DNA of 64,000 nt from Fluviicola sp. (GCA_002734065.2 NVXU02000045.1:1-64000), one strand, 5' to 3'. Numbered from the stretch's first letter, positions 53,501 to 63,175 are shown. Notes: generated from the sequence alone by a model not told the origin. Made by a program: numbers and translations.

Positions 53501-55945
53501 TCAATAAATACTCGGATATCCTTCCGGATCAACCTCGTTCATCATTCCATACACTTTTTCCACAATATCATCGATGCTCGGCTTGGAGAAGTAGTCTCCG
53601 TCTGACCCGTAGGCAGGCCTGTGATTCTTAGAACTCAACGTTTCGGGTGCAGAATCTAAGTGATAATATCCTTTTTGTTCTACCAAAACCTTGTCTAAAA
53701 TGTAGGCGGTTCCTCCACTGCTCACATCCTCGTCAACAACTAAAAGGCGATTGGTTTTCCTTAAAGAATCAGCAATAACATGGTTGATATCAAAAGGCAA
53801 CAAAGTTTGCACATCAATCAATTCTACCGAAATATTTAGTTCTGCCAACTGCTGAACCGCAACTTGACAGAGGTTAAACGTTGAACCATAAGAAACAATC
53901 GTTAAATCAGTTCCTTCAACTGTGATTTCTGGAACGCCCAATGCTTCTCTAAAATCACCAATATTCGTTGGCATCGGTTCCTTTGTTCTGTATCCGTTCA
54001 ATGGCTCAATGACCAATGCAGGTTCGTCTGCTGCCATTAATGTATTGTAGAATCCTGCCGCTTTAGTCATGTTTCTCGGTACGCAAACGTACATGCCTCG
54101 AAGAGAATTGATAATCATTCCCATTGGAGAGCCGGAATGCCAAACACCTTCCAAACGATGTCCTCGGGTGCTGATAATTAAGGGGGCTTTTTGTCCACCT
54201 TTTGTACGGTATTGAACCGTTGCTAAATCGTCTGACATCACTTGAATTGCGTAAAGCAAGTAATCCAAGTACTGAATTTCTGCAATAGGTCGCAATCCTC
54301 TCATCGCCATCCCGATTCCTTGCCCAATGATGGTACATTCTCTAATTCCAGTATCTGCAACGCGCGTTTTACCGTATTTATCTTGCATTCCTTCGAGCGT
54401 TTGGTTGACACCGCCAATTTTTCCAGCGTCTTCTCCATAAACCAATGCTTGAGGATAGTTTTCTAATAATTTATCGTAGTTGTCACGAAGAATGATACGT
54501 CCATCCTCCATTTTTCCGTCGTCTCCATAAGTTGGTGCGACAGGTTCAACTTTCATAGCCGAAGAATCTGATTGAGAATGCAAGTGAGAACTGTATCTGG
54601 CAAAATTAGTTTGAATAGAATTCTGCACCCATGAAGAAAGGTTCACTTTTGAAGATGAATTTTCTTCACGAATCATTCTTAGCACTTTTCGAGTTGCAGT
54701 GAGGATATCTTTTCGAGTAGGTTCAAATGTACTCGCCAAATCTTCGCCAATTTTCTTGACAAAAACACCATTCGGACTTTCTTCCGCAACTGCAGCAATT
54801 AATGTTGTTGATTCTGCCAAGTCTTGTTTAATATCGTTGGTAAAATCTTTCCAAGCTGCTCGCTTATCTTCAGCCACACTTTTCTTTGTCTCCTTGCGAA
54901 TGGCGTCTAATTCTTCTTCCGTTGCAATATTCAGACCGTCAGCATCGAAAGCTATTATCCATGCTTTGAATTTGTTGATGCAATCAAAATCAGTTTCCCA
55001 TTGCAAGCGTTCTTCGTCCTTGTATCTTTCGTGAGAACCAGAGGTTGAGTGACCTTGCGGTTGATTCACTTCTTTGACATGAATGAGCACTGGAACGTGT
55101 TCTTCACGGGCAATTTTCACTGCTTTCTCATACGTTTGGCACAAATCGGTGTAATCCCAACCTTTTGTGACAAAAATTTCATAACCTGGCTTGTCTTTGG
55201 TGCGTTGCATTCCTGCTAATGCCTCCGAAATACTGTCTTTTGTTGTCTGGTATTTTCTTGGAACAGAAATTCCAAAACCGTCATCCCAAACAGACATAAC
55301 CATTGGTACTTGCAACACTCCTGCTGCATTTATTGTCTCCCAGAATGGACCTTCAGAGGTTGAAGCATCGCCAATTGTTCCAAAGGCAACTTCATTTCCA
55401 CCGTTGGTGAATTTTTTAAATTCGTCTAATTCTGCAAGTGTTTTATTCTCTTTGTAAATTTTAGATGCTTGTGCCAAACCTAATAATCTCGGCATTTGCC
55501 CTGCTGTTGGAGAAATATCAGCAGAACTGTTTTTTTGCTCCATCAAGTTGATCCAGTTGCCATTCTCATCCAAATTTCGCGTAGCAAAATGACCTCCCAT
55601 TTGACGGCCTCCGGATTGAGGTTCGAAATCTAAGTCCGTGTGTGCATACAATCCGGCGAAGTACTGTTTCACATTCAACTGGTCAATAGCCATCATAATG
55701 GTTTGGTCTCGGTAGTAACCCGACCTAAAATCACCGTTTTTGAATTGTTTTGCCAATGCAATTTGAGCCAATTCTTTTCCATCCCCGAAAATACCAAATT
55801 TAGCTTTACCAGAAAGCACTTCTCTACGTCCTAATAAGGAAGTTTCACGAGAAATACACGCCAGTCTATAATCATCAAGAACCTCTTTTTTGAAAGATTC
55901 AAAATCAACTGCTGTACTTTTATTTTCGAGAATTTCTTTTGCCAT
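53501..55945 (-). CDS. Fused alpha/beta 2-oxoacid dehydrogenase E1
   Basis: This 814-residue enzyme joins E1 alpha and beta in one chain, as usual in Bacteroidota. The alpha half (~1-420) has the thiamine diphosphate motif GDASTSEGPFWETIN...N and DDGFGISVP. The beta half (~465-814) contains LVYGEDAGKIGGVNQTL and RVADTGIRECTIIGQGIG. It decarboxylates a 2-oxoacid and passes the acyl group to lipoyl E2. The sequence does not fix pyruvate versus branched-chain substrate. A -7 motif TATATTTG lies 20 bases above the start. No E2 or E3 gene is adjacent. Confidence 0.92.
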   Translation of the reverse strand: MAKEILENKSTAVDFESFKKEVLDDYRLACISRETSLLGRREVLSGKAKFGIFGDGKELAQIALAKQFKNGDFRSGYYRDQTIMMAIDQLNVKQYFAGLYAHTDLDFEPQSGGRQMGGHFATRNLDENGNWINLMEQKNSSADISPTAGQMPRLLGLAQASKIYKENKTLAELDEFKKFTNGGNEVAFGTIGDASTSEGPFWETINAAGVLQVPMVMSVWDDGFGISVPRKYQTTKDSISEALAGMQRTKDKPGYEIFVTKGWDYTDLCQTYEKAVKIAREEHVPVLIHVKEVNQPQGHSTSGSHERYKDEERLQWETDFDCINKFKAWIIAFDADGLNIATEEELDAIRKETKKSVAEDKRAAWKDFTNDIKQDLAESTTLIAAVAEESPNGVFVKKIGEDLASTFEPTRKDILTATRKVLRMIREENSSSKVNLSSWVQNSIQTNFARYSSHLHSQSDSSAMKVEPVAPTYGDDGKMEDGRIILRDNYDKLLENYPQALVYGEDAGKIGGVNQTLEGMQDKYGKTRVADTGIRECTIIGQGIGMAMRGLRPIAEIQYLDYLLYAIQVMSDDLATVQYRTKGGQKAPLIISTRGHRLEGVWHSGSPMGMIINSLRGMYVCVPRNMTKAAGFYNTLMAADEPALVIEPLNGYRTKEPMPTNIGDFREALGVPEITVEGTDLTIVSYGSTFNLCQVAVQQLAELNISVELIDVQTLLPFDINHVIADSLRKTNRLLVVDEDVSSGGTAYILDKVLVEQKGYYHLDSAPETLSSKNHRPAYGSDGDYFSKPSIDDIVEKVYGMMNEVDPEGYPSIY

Positions 55946-55964
55946 AGGGAGATTTTTAGAGGTG

Positions 55965-55972
55965 CAAATATA
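55965..55972 (-). promoter_or_regulatory. Predicted -7 element of the E1 gene
   Basis: The minus strand reads TATATTTG, a perfect TAnnTTTG, 20 bases above the E1 start codon. No convincing -33 TTG is present at the right distance. Confidence 0.55.
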
Positions 55973-56056
55973 AGAAATTAAGGTCAGATTTAAAAGGAAA
56001 TCACTACTAATTCATAGCGAACTCATTTGACCTATTGCTTTGTAGAATGAACCATG

Positions 56057-56161
56057 AATCCTCCCCCTAGCCCCCTCCAAAGGGGGGAGTCCATAATAGG
56101 AAAAAAAATGAACTTACAAAAGTCTACTTCTTTCCCCCTTTGGAGGGGGCTAGGGGGAGGA
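56057..56161. repeat. G/C-rich palindromic element, copy B
   Basis: The arms (56057-56089 and 56132-56161) are nearly identical to those of copy A at 44524-44642; the 42-bp centre differs. It lies between the divergent E1 gene and the plus-strand genes that follow. Such a conserved-arm, variable-centre layout suits a mobile palindromic or MITE-like unit, but no target duplication was identified. Confidence 0.95.
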
Positions 56162-56270
56162 CGTATCGGTTTAACACACCAATTTCACCATTTTAGGAGG
56201 TAGTTGTAGCTGTTAATCACTTTGTTGAAGGATAAATTTATTAAATCATTTACTTTGCTTAACTTTGGTT

Positions 56271-56378
56271 GTGGATTTAAAAGAATCGTTTAAAAAATAC
56301 AAACCGTATTTCGTAGATGTATGGCAATACCTTGTGATTATCGTACTTTTTGCTCTAGCAGCAATATTCTTTCTTTGA
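56271..56378 (+). CDS. Small single-span membrane protein, 35 residues
   Basis: A short frame starts at GTG 56271 (or TTG 56265) and encodes VDLKESFKKYKPYFVDVWQY followed by a hydrophobic run LVIIVLFALAAIFFL and a stop. The layout (charged head, aromatic belt, one membrane span to the last residue) is that of a small membrane protein. It ends 24 bases before the ATG of the next gene, so they may share a message. Absence of a clear ribosome-binding site and of an ATG keeps confidence moderate. Confidence 0.5.
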   Translation: MDLKESFKKYKPYFVDVWQYLVIIVLFALAAIFFL

Positions 56379-56401
56379 ATCCGTCATTTAAAATTCAATT
56401 T

Positions 56402-58735
56402 ATGAAATTTATTCTTCTCCTTTTAATAATTACGCTCAGTTTTCTTTCAAACGCACAATTTAATGTGGACTCCATGTCGAATATACGCTATATCTCGACA
56501 CATGCTACTTTGGTCAATGATGTTTGGGGTTATACTGATGAATTTGGCAACGAATATGGTATAATTGGGGCCGAAAAGGGAGTAGCAATTGTAGATGTGA
56601 CAAATCCTTCAGTTCCCAACGAAATTTGGTGGGAGAATACAACTCAATCAATTTGGCGTGATGTCAAAACTTATGGAGACTATGCCTATGTCACTACAGA
56701 GGCAAATGTGGGATTGATGATTATTGACTTAACATCTTTGCCCGCAACAATTATTCCCCCAGCGACTTATTACACAGGGCCTGCTGGAAATCCTTGGTCT
56801 TCTGCTCATAATATTTATATTGATGACAATGGGTTTGCCTACATCTTTGGTGCCGATAGAGGTAATAATGGAGTGATTATTTTGGATGTTGCGACCGATC
56901 CATTAAACCCGATTGAAGTCGGTGTTTTTGATAACTGGTTAGTGCACGACGGTTTTGTACGCAACGACACGATGTTCTTGGCGCATATTTTCGAAGGTAC
57001 AATTAGTATGGTCGATGTTATCAATAAAGCGGCACCTGTTTTGCTTGGAACTCAATTTACTCCGGGTAATTTTGCTCATAACATTTGGGCGAATTCTACA
57101 GGTCAATACGCCTTTGCAACAGATGAAATTGTAGGAGGTTTTGTAAGTGCTTTCGACATATCGGACCCTTCTAATATAGTAGAAATTGATAAAATTAAGA
57201 GCTCACCAGATGTCGGGACAATTATTCCACACAACACGCACGTAAAAGGAAACCACCTTATTACCAGTTACTATTCTGACGGTGTTGTGATTCATGATGT
57301 AACCTATCCATACAACATGATTGAGGTTGGGAATTACGATACTTATCCTACGCAAACACCTAATTATGATGGATGCTGGGGGGTGTATCCTTTTTTCGCA
57401 TCAGGAACAATATTGGCAAACGACCGTTCAGAAGGTTTATTTGTTCTTTCTCCAACCTATATTCAAGCAAGTTATTTGGAGGGAATTGTAACCGATGCTA
57501 TCACAACAATTCCCTTATTGAATGTTGATGTCTCTATCGTTTCTGGAATTCAGAATGAATCAACGAGTGCAATTGGTTTTTACGCAACAGGTTCCGCAAT
57601 ACCTGGAACTTATGATGTGACCTATTCTAAAGTGGGTTATTTCCCGCAAACAATTACCGTGAGTATTGCAACTGGAATTATCACAACGCAAGATGTGCAA
57701 TTAACACCAATTCCTCCATACAACCTTACAGTCACTGTTTTAGAATTAGGAACATCCAATGTAATAACTGGTGCGGAAATTATTTTAGAGGTTCCAGAAA
57801 TAGCTCATCAAGGAGTGACAAATGGTGCTGGGGAGGATGCCTTTACGCTGTTTTACCAAGATAATTACCGAGTAACAGTTGGGAAGTGGGGGTATAATAC
57901 CGCTTGCTATACACAATTGATAGACAATACAACGGGCAACATAACAGTCTATCTAAAACCAGGTTATTACGACGATTTTTCCTTTGATTTTGGATGGGCA
58001 GTTTCAGGAAGTGCAACAACGGGCATCTGGGAAAGAGGTGTGCCGTTAGGAACAACAAGCGGTTCTGCTCCTTCAATGGATGATTCTTCCGATTGTGGTG
58101 AAATGGCTTTCGTAACAGGGAATTCTACGAACTTGCATCCAGACGCAGATGATGTGGACGCAGGAACTACGAATTTGAATTCTCCAATAATGGATTTAAC
58201 GACTTATGTGGATCCTTACGTGAATTATTCTCGATGGTTTTACAACGAGTTTGGTGCTAATGCCATAGATGATACCCTCCGGGTTCTGGTAAACAATGGT
58301 TCAATTACAGTCGAAATAGACAAAGTGGGAAAAGACCCTTCAACGTGGGATCAGTGGGTAGAAAAAAGCATAAGACTTCAAGATTTTATAACGATTACTT
58401 CAACCATGCAATTCTATTTTAGAACGAGTGATTTAGACCCTGACATTAATATTACAGAAGCTGGGGTTGACTACTTTTATATTGCCAATGCGGCAGAATT
58501 AGGACTTGAAGAATTAGAAATCAGCTATATCGCTTATCCGAATCCAACGTCAAGTTCTATTTCTATAATAGGAATTGATGCTCTCACAGATTATGTTCTG
58601 TATGATTTAAAAGGAACTGTAATCCTAAAAGGTGAAATTAGTTCCTCACAAAATTTAATTGATTTAACTCCTTTTCAAAATGGCATGTATTTCTTAGATA
58701 TTCAAAACAAGACTACGAAAGTGATTAAAGAATAG
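56402..58735 (+). CDS. Choice-of-anchor B protein, T9SS type A cargo
   Basis: This 777-residue secreted protein begins at ATG 56402 with a signal peptide (MKFILLLLIITLSFLSNAQ); the longer start at 56321 overlaps the small membrane gene in another frame. The N-terminal ~350 residues form LVIVP-type beta-propeller repeats, e.g. GAEKGVAIVDVTNPSVPNEI and ADRGNNGVIILDVATDP, typical of choice-of-anchor B proteins. Two carboxypeptidase-regulatory-like modules follow (about 385-545), then a jellyroll and a type A sorting domain (AYPNPTSSSISIIG ... GMYFLDIQ). Function unknown; surface-exposed or released. Confidence 0.88.
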   Translation: MKFILLLLIITLSFLSNAQFNVDSMSNIRYISTHATLVNDVWGYTDEFGNEYGIIGAEKGVAIVDVTNPSVPNEIWWENTTQSIWRDVKTYGDYAYVTTEANVGLMIIDLTSLPATIIPPATYYTGPAGNPWSSAHNIYIDDNGFAYIFGADRGNNGVIILDVATDPLNPIEVGVFDNWLVHDGFVRNDTMFLAHIFEGTISMVDVINKAAPVLLGTQFTPGNFAHNIWANSTGQYAFATDEIVGGFVSAFDISDPSNIVEIDKIKSSPDVGTIIPHNTHVKGNHLITSYYSDGVVIHDVTYPYNMIEVGNYDTYPTQTPNYDGCWGVYPFFASGTILANDRSEGLFVLSPTYIQASYLEGIVTDAITTIPLLNVDVSIVSGIQNESTSAIGFYATGSAIPGTYDVTYSKVGYFPQTITVSIATGIITTQDVQLTPIPPYNLTVTVLELGTSNVITGAEIILEVPEIAHQGVTNGAGEDAFTLFYQDNYRVTVGKWGYNTACYTQLIDNTTGNITVYLKPGYYDDFSFDFGWAVSGSATTGIWERGVPLGTTSGSAPSMDDSSDCGEMAFVTGNSTNLHPDADDVDAGTTNLNSPIMDLTTYVDPYVNYSRWFYNEFGANAIDDTLRVLVNNGSITVEIDKVGKDPSTWDQWVEKSIRLQDFITITSTMQFYFRTSDLDPDINITEAGVDYFYIANAAELGLEELEISYIAYPNPTSSSISIIGIDALTDYVLYDLKGTVILKGEISSSQNLIDLTPFQNGMYFLDIQNKTTKVIKE

Positions 58736-58772
58736 TAGATTGATTATATTTGTTGCAAACAAATTTTACACC

Positions 58773-59732
58773 TTGAAATTAAAATACGACATCTCAATAG
58801 TAGTTCCTCTATACAACGAGGTTGAATCTTTGCCAGAATTGCACAAATGGATTGTGAAGGTGATGACGGAGAATAATTTCTCTTACGAAGTCGTTTTCAT
58901 CGATGACGGAAGTAAAGATGGCTCATGGAAAGTTGTAGAAGAGTTAAATGAGAAAGATGCCAACGTTAAAGGGATAAAATTTCAGCGAAATTATGGTAAA
59001 TCTGCCGCCTTACAGAAAGGTTTTGAAGCAGTGCAAGGTGATGTTGTCATAACAATGGATGCCGATTTGCAAGATTCTCCAGAAGAAATTCCAGAGTTGT
59101 ACAAAATGATTATGAAAGATGATTTTGACCTCGTTTCTGGCTGGAAGAAAAAAAGATATGATCCTATTACGAAAACAATTCCAACGAAATTATACAATTG
59201 GGCAGCAAGAAGAATCACTGGCATCTATTTGCACGATTTTAATTGCGGACTGAAAGCATACAAAAACGTAGTCGTAAAAAGCATTGAAGTCTATGGCGAC
59301 ATGCACAGATACATTCCGCCATTGGCAAAATATGCAGGGTTCTCAAACATAGGAGAAAAGGTCGTGCAACACCAAGCTAGAAAGTACGGAACGACCAAAT
59401 TTGGACTCAATCGTTTTCTCAATGGACCTCTGGATTTGCTTTCTGTAGCTTTCATAGGGAAGTTTGCAAAGAAACCAATGCACTTTTTCGGAGCCATCGG
59501 CATGCTGATGTTTGTCATCGGTTTTGGTATCGCATTCTACCTCGGTTTCGTGAAGTTATTCATTGATACACACGGAATAAAAATTGCAGAAAGAACCTCT
59601 TTTTACATTTCATTGACAGCAATGATTTTAGGAACGCAATTCTTCCTAGCAGGGTTTATTGCAGAATTAATTGGACGTAGTTCTTCACAAAGAAATGTCT
59701 ATCTCGTAGAAAAAACAATAGATGTCGATTAA
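58773..59732 (+). CDS. Family 2 glycosyltransferase, DPM1/GtrB-like
   Basis: This ~319-residue enzyme resembles polyprenyl-phosphate glycosyltransferases that load a sugar onto a lipid carrier. The GT-A domain shows DISIVVPLYNEVESLPEL, VVFIDDGSKDGSW, MDADLQDSPEEIPEL and two C-terminal membrane segments (about 225-300). There is no in-frame ATG near the start; TTG at 58773 (MKLKYDISIVVP when read as Met) is the best start, although TTG 58740 is possible. The stop overlaps the downstream phosphatase by 11 bases. Confidence 0.88.
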   Translation: MKLKYDISIVVPLYNEVESLPELHKWIVKVMTENNFSYEVVFIDDGSKDGSWKVVEELNEKDANVKGIKFQRNYGKSAALQKGFEAVQGDVVITMDADLQDSPEEIPELYKMIMKDDFDLVSGWKKKRYDPITKTIPTKLYNWAARRITGIYLHDFNCGLKAYKNVVVKSIEVYGDMHRYIPPLAKYAGFSNIGEKVVQHQARKYGTTKFGLNRFLNGPLDLLSVAFIGKFAKKPMHFFGAIGMLMFVIGFGIAFYLGFVKLFIDTHGIKIAERTSFYISLTAMILGTQFFLAGFIAELIGRSSSQRNVYLVEKTIDVD

Positions 59733-60276
59733 GGACTGGGGAATCGATCAAACTTGGTCACTTTTTCTCGACAGAGACGGGGTGATAAATGAACGAATAT
59801 TTGGTGGGTACATTACTAAAATTGAAGACTTTCATTTTCTCCCAGAAGCATTAAACGCCATCAATCAACTGAGTAATTTCTTTCATTTGACCTTCGTTGT
59901 GACGAATCAACAAGGAATTGCAAAAAACTTGATGACGGAGCGTAACTTATTAGAAATTCACGCTTATATGTGTAATAAAATTCACCAAAACGGTGGAGAA
60001 ATTACAAAATGCTACTTTGCACCGAATTTAAAAAATGCCGAGGATGATATGCGCAAACCTGGACCAGCAATGGCGGAGTTAGCAAAAAAGGAATATCCAG
60101 AAGTTGACTTTAAACGATGCGTAATGGTGGGTGATACAGATTCTGACATTCTTTTTGGCAAGAATCTTGGTATGATAACAGTAAGAATCAATACTGAAGA
60201 AGTCATTACAGTGGAAGCGGATGTAACAGTAAGTAGTTTAGAAGAATTTGCAAATGAAATTAAGAATGAAATATAA
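59722..60276 (+). CDS. HAD phosphatase, heptose-bisphosphate type
   Basis: This 184-residue HAD-family enzyme matches the D-glycero-D-manno-heptose-1,7-bisphosphate 7-phosphatase (GmhB)/histidinol-phosphatase group. Motif I is FLDRDGVINE, motif II VVTNQQGIAK, motif III includes RKPGPAM and motif IV MVGDTDSDILFG. The zinc-binding Cys cluster seen in many GmhB proteins is reduced here. It overlaps the glycosyltransferase by 11 bases, supporting a role in surface glycan precursors. Confidence 0.85.
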   Translation: MSIKDWGIDQTWSLFLDRDGVINERIFGGYITKIEDFHFLPEALNAINQLSNFFHLTFVVTNQQGIAKNLMTERNLLEIHAYMCNKIHQNGGEITKCYFAPNLKNAEDDMRKPGPAMAELAKKEYPEVDFKRCVMVGDTDSDILFGKNLGMITVRINTEEVITVEADVTVSSLEEFANEIKNEI

Positions 60277-61066
60277 ATTAGTCATCTTCAGTCTCCTTTT
60301 AACAGGAATCACTTTCGCACAGACCAATCAAGTTGACTCTAAAGGAAGAAAACAGGGGGAATGGGCCAAAACTTACGAGGGAATCAGAGTCTATAAATAC
60401 AAAGGACAGTTTAAAGATGATAAACCCGTTGGCAAATTCACCTATTTTTATAAATCGTCCAAGGTGAAGGCAGTTATTAAGCACGACGAGAACAGCAGTC
60501 GTTCAGAGGCCTTTTTCTACCACGAAAATGGTTCGCTTATGAGTTATGGGATTTACCGTAACATGAAAAAAGACAGTATTTGGGTCAATTTTGGACCGTC
60601 TCAACGAATAAGCAACACCGAAACCTTTAAGAATGGCGAATTAAACGGGCCAAAAGTGGTTTTTTATGTTCCATCTGACCCTATGGACAAGTCTCGAAGA
60701 GCTGCCGCAGTTTATAACTATGTAAATGGAAAATTAGAAGGAGAAAGTAAAGAATTGTTCGAAAGCCAAGTAGTTAAAACGAAGGGCCAATACAAAAACA
60801 ACAAGAAAATAGGGAAGTGGTACACTTACTACGCAAGCAGAAAAAAAGCGACCATGACGCGGTACAATGAATTCGGACAAAGACATGGCTGGTGCACCGC
60901 ATTCAATCCGCTTGGAAAAATTGTTAACCGTGAATTCTATTATTATGGTAAAAAATTGGAAGGACAAAAACGCATCGCGAAAATCGACCAACTCATAGAA
61001 TTAGGGGTTGATTTAAGGGCTTTAGGTATTAATCCTGACAAGAGAATAACGCCTGACCGTAAGTAG
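60266..61066 (+). CDS. MORN-like repeat exported protein
   Basis: This 266-residue protein has a signal peptide (ATG 60266, MKYKLVIFSLLLTGITFAQ) and about seven MORN-like repeats of the pattern YKGQFKDDKPVGKFTYFY, as in many YwqK-like and toxin/antitoxin-type proteins of the phylum. The 11-base overlap with the phosphatase gene upstream suggests co-transcription. Function unknown. Confidence 0.7.
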   Translation: MKYKLVIFSLLLTGITFAQTNQVDSKGRKQGEWAKTYEGIRVYKYKGQFKDDKPVGKFTYFYKSSKVKAVIKHDENSSRSEAFFYHENGSLMSYGIYRNMKKDSIWVNFGPSQRISNTETFKNGELNGPKVVFYVPSDPMDKSRRAAAVYNYVNGKLEGESKELFESQVVKTKGQYKNNKKIGKWYTYYASRKKATMTRYNEFGQRHGWCTAFNPLGKIVNREFYYYGKKLEGQKRIAKIDQLIELGVDLRALGINPDKRITPDRK

Positions 61067-61145
61067 TTTTGGTGATTCAGGGATTTAATGTTCTAATGAT
61101 TTAATAAAACAGAGACCTTGGTGTTTTTCCACGAGCTGTCTAAAA

Positions 61146-61190
61146 ATCTAATGCTCCAAAGCTCGAATGCTCTAACAATCCAACGCTCTT
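61146..61190. repeat. Octamer array, left of the lipoprotein gene
   Basis: Units ATGCTCCAAA, GCTCGAAT, GCTCTAAC, AATCCAAC and GCTC give an 8-bp period. Its partner at 61926-61961 has the opposite orientation, so the pair brackets one gene as imperfect inverted repeats. Confidence 0.75.
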
Positions 61191-61231
61191 CTTTTCAAAC
61201 CAACCTTTTTTCACTATCTTCGTCTATAATT

Positions 61232-61915
61232 ATGATGAACAAGCACAACTTTTACTACATTTTCGCTTTAATTGCATTATTAGCAATGACTAATTCTTGC
61301 AAGAAAAAAGAAGCACCAAATTTTCATTTTGAATACATGGGTCTTTCAGAAGGACGTTATGTAATCTATGATGTCGTTGATATTACGCACGATATCGGAG
61401 CAACAATTCCACACGATACGCTTATTTATCAGTTAAAAACGCATTGGGGCGAAACTTATGTTGACAATGAAGGTCGAAACAGTCGTAAATTTAGAAGGTA
61501 CACCCGAAACACACCGGCAGATGCTTGGGCGTTAAAAGATACTTGGTACGGGTTAATTGACGGAATTCGTGGAGAATTGGTTGAAGAAAATCAACGCGTT
61601 GTGAAATTAGTTTTCTCACCAACACAACAAAAAGAATGGGATGCAAATGCGTATAACACTTTTGCACCTTTGGGTTGCTATTACGATGATATTCACAAAA
61701 GCAAAACAATTGGCGGTGTAAATTACGATTCAACAGTTGTCGTTGAGCAAGCAGATGAACAAAACGCAATTCTCAAAATTAGAAAATACGAAGTCTATGC
61801 AAAAAACATAGGATTGATTTCTAAATTCTACATGGACAATGATTTTCAACAATCCAGCATCCCAGAAAATGGGGTAGAACTTTACTACACAATAGTTTCT
61901 TACGGTTTCGAGTGA
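61232..61915 (+). CDS. Lipoprotein of unknown function
   Basis: This 227-residue protein starts at ATG 61232 (or 61235) with a hydrophobic signal and lipobox TNSC, then KKKEAPNFHFEYMGLSEGRYVIYDVVDITHD. The longer open frame from 61118 runs through an octamer array and is not supported. The mature part is beta-rich and has no motif I recognise. Octamer arrays in opposite orientation flank it. Confidence 0.65.
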   Translation: MMNKHNFYYIFALIALLAMTNSCKKKEAPNFHFEYMGLSEGRYVIYDVVDITHDIGATIPHDTLIYQLKTHWGETYVDNEGRNSRKFRRYTRNTPADAWALKDTWYGLIDGIRGELVEENQRVVKLVFSPTQQKEWDANAYNTFAPLGCYYDDIHKSKTIGGVNYDSTVVVEQADEQNAILKIRKYEVYAKNIGLISKFYMDNDFQQSSIPENGVELYYTIVSYGFE

Positions 61916-61925
61916 TTGTTTTAAT

Positions 61926-61961
61926 TTGGAGCATTGGAGCATTGGAGCACTAGAGCTTTGG
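61926..61961. repeat. Octamer array, right of the lipoprotein gene
   Basis: TTGGAGCA, TTGGAGCA, TTGGAGCA, CTAGAGCT and TTGGC units, inverted relative to 61146-61190. It lies 11 bases after the lipoprotein stop. Confidence 0.75.
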
Positions 61962-62059
61962 CAAAAAAAAGTGGAAATAAATAAAATTGATTTTTTTCTG
62001 TTTGACAAAAAAGAAATCATCGACTATATTCAATAAAGAATCACTACTTTCGTTCGTAC

Positions 62060-63175
62060 ATGAAAATTGCCTTGCTTTCTGTTTTTTATCCTTACCGCGG
62101 TGGAATCGCACAATTCTCAGCCATGCTTTATCGAGCACTAGAGAATGAGCACGAATTAAAAGCCTTCACGTTCTCTCGGCAATACCCCAACTTTTTGTTT
62201 CCAGGTTCTTCACAGTTTGTTACAGAGAACGATAAAGTAGATGAAATTCCAGCAGAAAGGACTTTAGATTCAGTCAATCCGATGTCTTTTCGGAAAACGG
62301 CAAGTAAAATCAATGCTTTTGCACCAGATTTATTCATCAGTCAATATTGGATGACTTTTTTTGGTCCTGCAACAGGCGGTGTGCAAAAAAGATTAACGAA
62401 AGGAATGAAAAGAATCAGTATTCTGCACAACGTAATTCCGCATGAAAAAAGGTTCTTCGATAACTTTGCTAACCGTTCTTTCATCAAGCACAACGAAGGA
62501 TTCATCGTTCTCAGTGATTCTGTTTTACAAGATTTACTGACCATTGCTCCCGATGCCAAATATTTGCGAATTGACCACCCTGTTTACAATCATTTTGGTG
62601 AGAAATTGGAAAAAGAAACGGCCATTAAGAAGCTTCATCTTTCTCCAAATAAAAAACAGCTGCTCTTTTTTGGCTTCATTAGAGAGTACAAAGGCTTGGA
62701 TATTTTACTTCGTTCTTTGGAGAATTTACCAGAAGAATTTGAACTGATAATTGCTGGAGAAATCTACGGTTCTTTTGACGTTTATCAATCCATCATTGAT
62801 GCTGCAGGATTGAAAAACCGAGTTCATTTATTCAACGAATACATCCCTGATGATGAGGTTGCGACTTATTTTTCTGCAGCCGACGTTTGTATTCTGCCCT
62901 ACAAAGGAGCCACCCAAAGCGGCATCACAGCGATTGCGCATCATTTTGACTTGCCCATAGTTGCAACCAATGTCGGAGGATTGAAAGAAACAATAGCTCA
63001 CGAAGAAACTGGATTGATTATTCAGCCTGACTCAAAAGAGCTAAGTGATGCCATAAAGCATATTTATTCTGAAGATAGATTGGAAAAATTTAGCGAAAAC
63101 ATTAAAAACTACAAAGCAAAAAACTCTTGGAGCAACTTCGCAAAGAAAGTGATTGAGTTTTCCAGTAAGCTTTGA
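62060..63175 (+). CDS. Glycosyltransferase, GT1/GT4-like
   Basis: This 371-residue enzyme has the GT-B fold. The N-terminal domain opens with KIALLSVFYPYRGGIAQFSAML (glycine-rich acceptor loop) and the C-terminal domain has LLFFGFIREYKGLDILLRSL, LIIAGEIYG and the nucleotide-sugar motif PYKGATQSGITAIAHHFDLPIVATNVGGLKE. It likely adds a sugar to a cell-surface glycan. It is monocistronic between the lipoprotein gene and secD. Confidence 0.88.
   Translation: MKIALLSVFYPYRGGIAQFSAMLYRALENEHELKAFTFSRQYPNFLFPGSSQFVTENDKVDEIPAERTLDSVNPMSFRKTASKINAFAPDLFISQYWMTFFGPATGGVQKRLTKGMKRISILHNVIPHEKRFFDNFANRSFIKHNEGFIVLSDSVLQDLLTIAPDAKYLRIDHPVYNHFGEKLEKETAIKKLHLSPNKKQLLFFGFIREYKGLDILLRSLENLPEEFELIIAGEIYGSFDVYQSIIDAAGLKNRVHLFNEYIPDDEVATYFSAADVCILPYKGATQSGITAIAHHFDLPIVATNVGGLKETIAHEETGLIIQPDSKELSDAIKHIYSEDRLEKFSENIKNYKAKNSWSNFAKKVIEFSSKL

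Noticed and set aside
53606-53640. A short GC-rich palindrome-like stretch at the end of the E1 gene, similar to the gap hairpin near 4160
   Set aside because: It encodes the normal NHRPAYGSDGDYFSKP end of the enzyme, so it is explained by coding.
44524-56161. The palindromic elements as insertion-sequence ends
   Set aside because: No transposase lies between the arms of either copy and no target-site duplication is evident, so they are reported only as repeats.
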